A stretch of DNA of 5,842 bases from Pedobacter sp. UBA1654 (GTDB lineage: Bacteria; Bacteroidota; Bacteroidia; Sphingobacteriales; Sphingobacteriaceae): contig DCLG01000037.1 in assembly GCA_002320935.1 (NCBI GenBank), positions 17,957-23,798 of the forward strand. The letters run 5' to 3'. Made by a program: the position numbers and the translations under genes. Of the stretch, positions 1-5,745 are shown piece by piece. Each line of letters begins with the position of its first letter. Position 1 is the first letter of the stretch. The notes beneath the pieces were generated by a model. That model was not told the origin of the DNA, did no database searches, and saw only the letters and a program-made list of their open reading frames with translations.

Positions 1-160
1 GTACACCTTTAAAACTTTTCACACCCGAAGCCTCGGTCAGGCCTTCCAGCATTCCGTTTGCCACTTTGGTCTGTACGGCTTTGCCGGATTGTGCTTTTAA
101 ATAGCCCAGCGGAAGTAAAATTGCAAGCTGGATCACCATGAACATGTTGACTAGTCTCAT
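1..160 (-). CDS. Secreted type-B carboxylesterase/lipase family protein, N-terminal fragment
   Basis: Only the first 53 codons lie in the window; the rest runs off the left edge. An ATG at 160-158 follows an in-frame TAA at 169-167, which fixes it as the first possible start. The N-terminus reads as a signal peptide: a charged Met-Arg start, a hydrophobic stretch at about residues 7-20, and a probable cut after Leu-Lys-Ala at residue 24. The mature part matches the start of the carboxylesterase type-B fold (para-nitrobenzyl esterase/cholinesterase family). It has a strand ending in VANGMLEG, then SGVKSFKGV at 45-53, and the next codon begins with C as expected for the Pro of the family's FKGIP motif. 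Members are serine hydrolases of the alpha/beta fold acting on carboxylic esters; substrate cannot be told from this fragment. The Ser-Glu/Asp-His triad lies outside the window. Family call fairly firm, exact function open. Confidence 0.75.
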   Translation of the reverse strand, partial: MRLVNMFMVIQLAILLPLGYLKAQSGKAVQTKVANGMLEGLTEASGVKSFKGV

Positions 161-350
161 ATCGGTTTATATCGGTTGATGCATGCCAAGTAGCTGACAT
201 TTCCTGAAATTAAGAATTTTCTTGAAAAACAGTTTATGAGACAAATAATTTCACACTTATGCCACAATTATGTTGTTTTCTGTGCAATCCGTATTTATTA
301 AATTGAGCTATAAACCAACACGTTATAGAGAACTGATCGAAAGTCTTTTT

Positions 351-397
351 TTAAGGTTACCTTAATCCGGCTTCAAGAATGCCCCAGAAGCCGGATT
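351..397. terminator. Strong hairpin downstream of the flavoprotein gene
   Basis: An 11-bp perfect stem (364-374 with 387-397, AATCCGGCTTC and its complement) closes a 12-base loop. It lies about 30 bases past the flavoprotein stop codon and is the likely transcript end for that gene. The T-run (ATTTTTATT) follows the stem on the plus strand; on the minus strand, the gene's direction, the stem is followed by AAGGTAACC and lacks a U-tract. A second small stem, TTAAGG (351-356) with CCTTAA (360-365), shares two bases with the first. It may work in both directions or mainly stop antisense transcription. Confidence 0.6.
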
Positions 398-427
398 TTT
401 ATTACGCGACTTTCCTTTCCATCTCTT

Positions 428-1333
428 TTACTCCCGAAATGTTAACGCTTTATTTACCATCGCACCAGCAAGGTTGCCAGTGTATACCGCGCTGGCTATC
501 GAGCGCATCATGGCTGTATTATCGCCGCAGGCATAGATCCCTTTCACGTTCGTAGCCTGGAAACCATTCACTTTCAGCAGTCCTGATTCGGTAAGCTCAC
601 ATCCAAGGGTAAGTGCTATGTCTGAGTTTTGTGTAAATGGGACCGCAGCGTAGATTGCGTTTACAGCTAACTTTTGGCCATCTTTAAGTACGGCATGCTT
701 AACATGGCCGTTTTCGTGTGCTATTTCCGACAACTCAGCTTCTATGATCTTTATGTTTTTGGAATCCAAACTTGCAACTTGGTCCTGGCTAAAGTCCGCG
801 ACACCTCCAGTTATGATCATCAGGTCATCTGTAAGGTTGTGAACCAGGGTAGCGAGGTGAAAGGCTTTCTCGCCGTTTGCCATGATAGCAGTTTTCTGGT
901 TTCGAAGTTCATATCCATGGCAATATGGGCAATGGACAACAGAAATGCCCCAGCAATCTGAAAACCCTTTTATATCTGGCATCATATCCTTAATCCCTGA
1001 AGCACAAATCAGCTTCTTCGCCTGGTATACTGCACCCGACTTTGTCGTGATGATGAATCCTTCTTCATTTGCTTCTCCAGCAACTGCTAAATCATCAATC
1101 AAGTTTACTGTATTGTAGGCCAGCACATCTTTTCTAGCTCGGGCTGCTATTACTCCTGGTTCTACCCCGTCCTGTGTTATAAAGTTGTGAGCATGCGGCG
1201 TTTGGTGGTTGCAGCGTACTCCGCCATCGATAATTAAAACTTTTTTCAATGACCTACCCAGTGCCAGAGCCGCAGATAATCCAGCATAACTGCCACCTAT
1301 GATAATCACTTCGAAATTTTTCCTAGCTGCCAT
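428..1333 (-). CDS. Thioredoxin-reductase-like FAD-dependent dithiol oxidoreductase
   Basis: The 301-residue protein has the size and domain order of low-molecular-weight thioredoxin reductases. Visible parts are: an N-terminal FAD dinucleotide fold (IIIGGSYAG around 10-18, acidic Asp36 at the end of the second strand); the ASG motif at 111-113; a redox CPYC dithiol at 135-138 followed by HGYE; and the C-terminal FAD motif GIYACGDN at 265-272. The NADPH-binding segment is abnormal. Where thioredoxin reductase carries GxGxxA and then HRRxxxR, this protein has AIMANGEKAFHLA (149-161) and no arginine cluster. It therefore may not use NADPH in the usual way. Related CPYCHG proteins are common in Bacteroidota, and the CxxC-HGYE layout also recalls fungal GliT-type dithiol oxidases. 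Likely cytoplasmic, as no signal peptide is seen. It is divergent from a Fur-family regulator, with an operator over its promoter. Its natural electron donor and substrate cannot be inferred; it should not be called trxB. Confidence 0.87.
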   Translation of the reverse strand: MAARKNFEVIIIGGSYAGLSAALALGRSLKKVLIIDGGVRCNHQTPHAHNFITQDGVEPGVIAARARKDVLAYNTVNLIDDLAVAGEANEEGFIITTKSGAVYQAKKLICASGIKDMMPDIKGFSDCWGISVVHCPYCHGYELRNQKTAIMANGEKAFHLATLVHNLTDDLMIITGGVADFSQDQVASLDSKNIKIIEAELSEIAHENGHVKHAVLKDGQKLAVNAIYAAVPFTQNSDIALTLGCELTESGLLKVNGFQATNVKGIYACGDNTAMMRSIASAVYTGNLAGAMVNKALTFRE

Positions 1334-1386
1334 ATAATGTTTCTATTAGCGGTTCAACCTTGTAACTGTTATTTATACAATCTTCA

Positions 1387-1417
1387 TTGACAAAGTTAAA
1401 AGCTTTAGTTATTATTG
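1387..1417 (+). promoter_or_regulatory. Promoter of the Fur-family gene
   Basis: TTG (1387-1389, within TTGACA) is followed by 20 bases and TATTATTG (1410-1417), one mismatch from TAnnTTTG. The same bases also read as a near-consensus sigma-70 site: TTGACA, 17 bases, TATTAT. Start would fall near 1423, giving a leader of about 40 bases. The -7 element overlaps operator A (1411-1435), and the transcript start falls inside the operators, which fits autorepression. Confidence 0.62.
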
Positions 1418-1420
1418 CAA
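1391..1420 (-). promoter_or_regulatory. Promoter of the flavoprotein gene (Bacteroidota type)
   Basis: On the minus strand TTG (1420-1418) is followed by 19 bases and then TAACTTTG (1398-1391), an exact match to the Bacteroidota -33/-7 pattern. Transcription would start near 1385 and leave a leader of about 50 bases before the ATG at 1333. The -33 TTG lies inside operator A. No transcript data support the site; it rests on motif and spacing. Confidence 0.65.
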
Positions 1421-1458
1421 CTAAATCGCAATAATTAATTGCAACACAATCGCAATAA
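1411..1458. promoter_or_regulatory. Tandem palindromic operators A and B, probable Fur-family binding sites
   Basis: Two 21-base units (1414-1434 and 1438-1458) agree at 19 of 21 positions and repeat every 24 bases. Each is an inverted repeat: unit A has perfect 8-bp arms ATTATTGC (1411-1418) and GCAATAAT (1428-1435) around 9 bases; unit B has arms ATTGC (1438-1442) and GCAAT (1452-1456), also around 9 bases. They fill the space between the two divergent promoters and the regulator's start codon at 1462. Assignment to the adjacent regulator is inferred from position and from the dimeric palindrome, as expected for Fur-family proteins. Confidence 0.75.
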
Positions 1459-1461
1459 CGG

Positions 1462-1836
1462 ATGAAACGAAGAAGTACACCAACTAAAGAGGCTGTTATC
1501 GCTGTGCTTAAAGCAGGTACAAGGGCGATGAGTCAGGATGCTATAGAGCAGAAAATCGAGATTGAGATTGATAGAGCCACCATTTATCGCATCCTGAATC
1601 AGTTCTGTGAAGACGGAACTGTCCATAAGATTGTCGCTGACGATGGAAAGCAGTATTTTGCTTTATGCAAACGATGTGACCAGCAGATCTTGCCCAACAA
1701 TCACTTACATTTTCGATGCACCAACTGTCAAACAATAGAATGTCTCCCTACTGTTGCTAACTTCTCGATACCGGAAAGTTATAAAGTAGAGAGACAGAAT
1801 TGTGTTCTAATTGGAACCTGTCAGGATTGTGCTTAA
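1462..1836 (+). CDS. Fur-family metal- or redox-responsive transcriptional regulator
   Basis: The 124-residue protein is a short member of the Fur family (Fur, Zur, PerR). The N-terminal half is a winged helix; the recognition segment DRATIYRILNQFCEDGTVHKI (about 37-57) matches the family's ATVYRTLNxLxxxG pattern. The C-terminal half has His-x-His at 81-83, then Cys-x-x-Cys at 86-89, and a second Cys-x-x-Cys at 120-123; in the family these two pairs hold a structural zinc. A third pair, Cys69-x-x-Cys72, and Cys49, Cys94 and Cys114 bring the total to nine cysteines. The ATG at 1462 is the first after an in-frame TAA (1456-1458). It is divergent from the flavoprotein gene, with tandem operators between them, so it probably represses itself and that gene. 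Whether it senses iron, zinc or peroxide cannot be decided from sequence; no symbol is given. Confidence 0.9.
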   Translation: MKRRSTPTKEAVIAVLKAGTRAMSQDAIEQKIEIEIDRATIYRILNQFCEDGTVHKIVADDGKQYFALCKRCDQQILPNNHLHFRCTNCQTIECLPTVANFSIPESYKVERQNCVLIGTCQDCA

Positions 1837-1843
1837 ATCAAAG

Positions 1844-1878
1844 GCTTAATCAAACAACCGAATTCTCGGTTGCTAAGC
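1844..1878. terminator. Hairpin between convergent regulator and PepSY genes
   Basis: CAACCGA (1855-1861) pairs perfectly with TCGGTTG (1866-1872) around a 4-base loop. An outer stem GCTTA (1844-1848) with TAAGC (1874-1878) extends it across a lopsided internal loop. It fills the 41-base gap between the two convergent stop codons and reaches the first base of the PepSY stop. Neither side has a strong T-run; the minus strand has TTGTTTGATT. A shared bidirectional terminator is the likely role. Confidence 0.55.
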
Positions 1879-3182
1879 TAACCTGCCGGAGCCGTCTGGT
1901 GCTGTTGAAGCAATTTAATCCGACGTTTATTTGCAACGCGTTTCTTGTCTTTCTTCCGCAGTTTGTTTATCCAGATGATGGTTCCAGTAACCGGTAAGCT
2001 GGTCGCAAAAAGACAGGCCAGGAAGTAGATGATTTTTGAAAACGTTCCATAAATATCGCCCAGATGCAGAGAACGCACAGAACTTGCAACCTGCTCATTG
2101 AAGGGCTTATCGCTGAACTTTTCAGTCTTTAAAACTACACCGGTATATTGCTCAAATTGAATTTTATCTGCCGCAGTTAATACAAAAAAACCTGCACGAC
2201 TTTTATTGATCACATAAGAACCTGCGGAGTCCGCAGGAAAGCGTAAACGATAATTTCCTTCATATGGAAAAGCTTGGTCTGCAGTACTGATCAGCGCAGC
2301 CAGTGTCAGTTTTTCAGTGCCTGCATTTACAGGATCTGATGGTAGTGGTTTTTCTCTTCTTTGTTTGAAGACTTCATCACCCAGAATGTCGCTCACACCT
2401 GTTTTGTACCATTCAAATGACCAGCAAAGACCTGTTAGTGCCATAACCAGCAGAACCAGGAAGGAATAAAATCCCAGCGTATTATGCAGGTCATGGTTAA
2501 TCCTTTTCCAATTTGCAGAAAACTTGATCTGAAAACCCTGCTTCCAGTTCCGAAGTTTTAGTGGCCACCATATCACCAGACCAGAAAACAGCAGAAATAC
2601 AAAGATGATCGTTGCTGCACCAACAACGATTTTACCGCCACTATCCTGAAGCAATAACCAGCGATGCAAGCCCATCATCGTTGAAAAGAATTCCGCTGTT
2701 GCACTTTTTGTCGTGCCGGTGATGTCGCCATTGTATGGATTTACCAGATAGGTCTTTCCACCGCCACCTTTTCCGCCTTTACCACCTTCGGGTTTACCCT
2801 TGCCAGCAGCCTCAGGCTTTACACCAGGACCAGCTTCAGCTTTGCCTTTGCGCTCAGCAGCGCCGGCCGTTGCACCTTTCGGGCCTTTCTCCTGCACGGT
2901 AAAACGATATGCCGAATTTGGGTTAGCCGGGATTTCTATTCCAGTTACTTTCCCTTTAAGTCCGGCTTCCGTTTTCGCCACCAGTTCATCAATTGGAATT
3001 ACTTTTGTTCCCACTGCAGCCTCAACATGATACTTTTCAGCATCTGCCCATTCTACAATCTCCTTTTCGAAAGTCAAGATTGTGCCTGTTAGACAAACAA
3101 CAAAAAGCACCAGGCCGCTAGCGATCCCTAACCATAAGTGGATGTCAGTTGAAAACTTCCTAAAGTTGTAGTTCTTTTTCAT
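1878..3182 (-). CDS. PepSY-associated transmembrane protein, probable siderophore-iron reductase
   Basis: The 434-residue protein has the PepSY-TM (PiuB-like) layout. Four membrane helices lie at about 15-38, 184-208, 236-258 and 382-405. Positive charges sit in the 209-235 loop and the Lys/Arg-rich tail (407-423), placing both in the cytoplasm and the two large loops in the periplasm. Conserved-type histidines flank the helices: His15, His173 (GLHRW), His230 and His233 (RINHDLH), and His373 (SLHLGDIYG); these are candidate heme ligands, as in related inner-membrane ferric reductases. The first periplasmic loop carries the PepSY-like part ending in VNPYNGDITG (147-156), interrupted by a Gly/Lys-rich insert. 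It starts 55 bases after the receptor gene on the same strand, with no promoter motif noticed between them, so co-transcription is likely. The pairing suggests that it reduces or releases iron from an imported siderophore. The reductase role is inferred from family and context. Confidence 0.85.
   Translation of the reverse strand: MKKNYNFRKFSTDIHLWLGIASGLVLFVVCLTGTILTFEKEIVEWADAEKYHVEAAVGTKVIPIDELVAKTEAGLKGKVTGIEIPANPNSAYRFTVQEKGPKGATAGAAERKGKAEAGPGVKPEAAGKGKPEGGKGGKGGGGKTYLVNPYNGDITGTTKSATAEFFSTMMGLHRWLLLQDSGGKIVVGAATIIFVFLLFSGLVIWWPLKLRNWKQGFQIKFSANWKRINHDLHNTLGFYSFLVLLVMALTGLCWSFEWYKTGVSDILGDEVFKQRREKPLPSDPVNAGTEKLTLAALISTADQAFPYEGNYRLRFPADSAGSYVINKSRAGFFVLTAADKIQFEQYTGVVLKTEKFSDKPFNEQVASSVRSLHLGDIYGTFSKIIYFLACLFATSLPVTGTIIWINKLRKKDKKRVANKRRIKLLQQHQTAPAG
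2754..2894 (-). other. Gly/Lys/Ala-rich low-complexity insert inside the PepSY protein
   Basis: Codons 97-143 of the PepSY protein encode 47 residues made of 16 Gly, 10 Lys, 8 Ala, 5 Glu and 4 Pro, with only four others. It sits between the strand AYRFTVQ and the strand TYLVNPYNG, which in family members are usually close together. By topology it is periplasmic, probably a flexible positively charged loop. Reading frame is intact on both sides. Confidence 0.8.
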
Positions 3183-3237
3183 TTGGATTAAGTTATGCTG
3201 TTGATGAATTGATCATGCATGCGACAAGATATTGCGG

Positions 3238-5658
3238 TTAAAACTTGTAACTAAGCACACCGGATATGTTTCTCGGTGCAATTCTGTCTATGAAGTTCGA
3301 ACGGTATGCATCATATCCCACGTTGTCAAAAATATTGTTGATTAAAGCTCTCAGGCTTAGGCTCTTGGTTACCGGATAACCCACCTGTACATTCACAAGG
3401 GTATAAGCTTTATTGAACCACGGCGCAGTATTTGGGTCAATAGCGTGGTATTGTACGCCAGGCTGGGTCCAGTCGTTGTATGGACGTTCACCAAGGTAGT
3501 ATACGCCGACACCTAAATTCAAACCTTTCAAAGTATTGTTTCTGAAGGTATAGTTTGCGTAAGCATTAAATGTATGTTTTGGCGTATTGTTAGGCGCAGA
3601 TCCCGGAACGAAAGTCGTGTGATTTTTGAATTGTGCATTGATGTAAGCATACCCGGTTACCAATTCAAGGTTCGGCAGGATTTTACCTGTTAATTCTACT
3701 TCTATACCCTTACGCTCATCATTTCCACCTTTAGTATAATAACCTGTTGGTTGAACCACACCATTCGCATCAACATTGAATACTTCAAGGTTCATGTCCT
3801 TATTGTTGATCTGATAGAATGTCAGGTTGAAACGCAAGCGGTCGTTAAACCATTCTGACTTGATACCTGCTTCAAACTGATCGATACGTTCTGCACCTAA
3901 AGCGTCACCATTAATGTCAACAACAGATGCTGAACGTGGGTTGGTACTGTTGGTATATGATCCGAAAACATTAAAACCCTTTTTAAGCGTAAACATTACA
4001 CCTGCTAATGGATTCCAAAAGCTTGATGTTGCACTTGAAGCACCATTGTCGCGGGTTTTATTGGTGCTGTAACGCACACCACCATATGCTCTTGCCCAAT
4101 CTGTTACCTGTATCACATCCTGGATGGTGATACCGAAACGGTAATCGTATGATTGTACTTCATTGGTCAGCTGAAATGCCGGATTAATGCCTGCGGGTAA
4201 TTGGTTGGTCACCGTTGAAGGATCAAAGACATCGATCTGGTCAACTGCGATACTGTTGTATGTTGGCTGATATAAATCTAAATACCTGAAATCACCACCT
4301 ACCTGAAAAGTATGGGAGATTTTGCCGGTTTGTACCTTTTGGCCGATCAGATCCAACTGGATAACGGTATTCTTATCTTCCCTTGCATTGTTATGTGCAA
4401 TGGAACGGTTATATATATTCACCTGGTCCACATTAATACCATTACCTCTGGCCGCTGCAAGTCCGGTTTTGATCGCATCACTGTCATAGTTCGAATAGAA
4501 CATTGCCGCGCGAAGATAAACTTTATCAGTAAGGTCGCGTTTTAAGCGTGCGGTATAGGTACTATGTTTTGTATCGGTTTTATCAGATTCAAATCCTAGA
4601 AAGCGGTTTGAAGGCAGATCATAGATCTGGTTGGCCTTGTTACCAACAGAAAGATTTACGGTACCTGCATCAACAGCCTGTTTTTCGTTGAAGTAATCCA
4701 TCTCAACGGTCAGACTTGTTTTTGCGTCCGGGCGCCATTCCAATGAAGGATTGATGTAGAAGGACTCGTTACCCATATGATCACGGAATTTTCCGCCGTT
4801 CTCATAAGCACCATTCAAACGTACCGCTAAGGTGTTCGCTTTGTTAACAACACGCTGAACATCGAATGTTGGACGAACAAGATCCCAGCTTCCGGTGCGG
4901 AAGGACAGGTTCCCTGAGTTTTCAAATTTCGGTGTCTTGGTTACCACGTTCACAATACCACCCGGACCGCCCAGGTCGGTTGCGGCACCCATGGTGATGG
5001 CACTTGCGCCTTTAATGACCTGTATACTTTCTACCCCCTGCATATCGGAAGAGAAGCCCATACCGCGAAAATCGCTCATTACACGCACACCATTTTTAAG
5101 GGTTGGGATACCACGGAAACCACGGGAAGAGATACTCTCCCTAACGCCGCCATACGTCGCATAAGTATATACACCAGGAACGTTACGAACGCCCTCAATC
5201 ACACTTAGTGCTCCCTGTTGTTCAATCAGTTTATTAGAAATTACAGAAATACTCTGAATCTGGTCACTCGCTTTTAAAGGTAACCTGGTGATGGCATCCA
5301 ATTTTTCCTGCTGCTTGTTGCTGGTTCCAAAAACTTCAACTTCTGATAAGGCATGATCTGAATCTTTTAAAGTGAAGTTTATTTCGGTGCCACCTGAAGG
5401 AATTGTGACTGTTGTGCTTTGCGGCTCATAGCCCATCAATTTAACTTTGAAGGTGTATTTACCGGCAGGCATTCGCATTTCGTATTTACCATTTTCATCT
5501 GTACGGGAACTTGCATTGGATTTATCAACGGTGATGTTTACAGACTGTAAAGCAACACCGGCTTCGTTTTGCACCCTTCCTTTTACAGAAGTATTTTGTG
5601 CAAGCAGGGCATTCAAAAACAGAAAATTTAAAAGTAATAACGTGTAGAGTTTCTTCAT
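3238..5658 (-). CDS. TonB-dependent siderophore-type outer-membrane receptor
   Basis: With the start at 5658 the protein has 806 residues, normal for the family. Parts in order: signal peptide (1-20, cut after NALLA before Gln21); a carboxypeptidase-regulatory-like beta-sandwich (about 22-98, VKGRVQNEAGVALQSVNITV through GYEPQSTTVTI), typical of Bacteroidota receptors; a probable TonB box near LSEVEVFG (104-111); a plug (about 126-243) with SISSRGFRG, VESIQVIKGASAITMG and GGIVNVVTKTPK; then a beta-barrel to the terminal Phe of SYKF. The plug motifs resemble FhuA/FpvA-like siderophore receptors. The ligand cannot be named. An upstream in-frame ATG at 5718 would add 20 residues ahead of the signal peptide, but it lies on the -33 promoter element and would not be transcribed from that promoter; the start at 5658, after an A-rich leader, is preferred. 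The PepSY gene downstream completes a likely iron-uptake operon. Confidence 0.92.
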   Translation of the reverse strand: MKKLYTLLLLNFLFLNALLAQNTSVKGRVQNEAGVALQSVNITVDKSNASSRTDENGKYEMRMPAGKYTFKVKLMGYEPQSTTVTIPSGGTEINFTLKDSDHALSEVEVFGTSNKQQEKLDAITRLPLKASDQIQSISVISNKLIEQQGALSVIEGVRNVPGVYTYATYGGVRESISSRGFRGIPTLKNGVRVMSDFRGMGFSSDMQGVESIQVIKGASAITMGAATDLGGPGGIVNVVTKTPKFENSGNLSFRTGSWDLVRPTFDVQRVVNKANTLAVRLNGAYENGGKFRDHMGNESFYINPSLEWRPDAKTSLTVEMDYFNEKQAVDAGTVNLSVGNKANQIYDLPSNRFLGFESDKTDTKHSTYTARLKRDLTDKVYLRAAMFYSNYDSDAIKTGLAAARGNGINVDQVNIYNRSIAHNNAREDKNTVIQLDLIGQKVQTGKISHTFQVGGDFRYLDLYQPTYNSIAVDQIDVFDPSTVTNQLPAGINPAFQLTNEVQSYDYRFGITIQDVIQVTDWARAYGGVRYSTNKTRDNGASSATSSFWNPLAGVMFTLKKGFNVFGSYTNSTNPRSASVVDINGDALGAERIDQFEAGIKSEWFNDRLRFNLTFYQINNKDMNLEVFNVDANGVVQPTGYYTKGGNDERKGIEVELTGKILPNLELVTGYAYINAQFKNHTTFVPGSAPNNTPKHTFNAYANYTFRNNTLKGLNLGVGVYYLGERPYNDWTQPGVQYHAIDPNTAPWFNKAYTLVNVQVGYPVTKSLSLRALINNIFDNVGYDAYRSNFIDRIAPRNISGVLSYKF

Positions 5659-5688
5659 TTCTTTATTTAGATCAATTCTAAAGCGTGA

Positions 5689-5718
5689 CAAAAATAGAAA
5701 GGACTTTCCAATTTCCAA
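5689..5718 (-). promoter_or_regulatory. Promoter of the receptor-PepSY operon
   Basis: On the minus strand TTG (5718-5716) is followed by exactly 19 bases and TATTTTTG (5696-5689), a full match to TAnnTTTG. Transcription would begin near 5683, leaving about 25 bases of A-rich leader before the ATG at 5658. This supports the shorter receptor start. No copy of the TTGCAAC-type operator found at 1411-1458 is present here. Confidence 0.68.
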
Positions 5719-5731
5719 GCGTTATTTAGAA

Positions 5732-5745
5732 TTTATTTAAATAAA
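5732..5745. promoter_or_regulatory. AT-only palindrome upstream of the receptor promoter
   Basis: TTTATTT joined to AAATAAA forms a perfect 14-base palindrome about 14 bases upstream of the -33 element. The related string TTATTTAGA occurs at 5722-5730 and again at 5663-5671, on either side of the promoter. It could be a regulator site or an upstream AT-rich activating element. All-A/T palindromes also arise by chance, so the call is weak. Confidence 0.3.

Noticed and set aside
9..200. 63-residue minus-strand open frame overlapping the left edge
   Set aside because: It overlaps the esterase fragment in another frame; that frame has a signal peptide and a recognisable family motif, while this one has no family-like sequence.
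236..301. Possible 21-residue plus-strand peptide in the 161-427 gap
   Set aside because: Starts with ATG and ends with TAA, but has no promoter motif, no clear ribosome-binding context and no family-like sequence.
428..1333. Naming the flavoprotein as thioredoxin reductase trxB
   Set aside because: The NADPH-binding GxGxxA and arginine motifs of trxB are missing, so the standard reaction is not supported.
1411..1458. Tandem 24-base repeats considered as the start of a CRISPR array or plasmid iterons
   Set aside because: Only two copies with 3-base spacing, internally palindromic, centred on divergent promoters and beside a Fur-family gene; no replication or Cas gene nearby.
1800..1997. 65-residue plus-strand frame across the end of the regulator gene and the PepSY 3' end
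   Set aside because: Spans the convergent terminator hairpin and overlaps two well-supported genes in other frames; no recognisable features.
4895..5164. 89-residue plus-strand frame antisense to the receptor
   Set aside because: Lies wholly within the receptor plug region; it is a mirror of conserved coding sequence without signals of its own. Other plus-strand frames inside the receptor and PepSY genes were dropped for the same reason.
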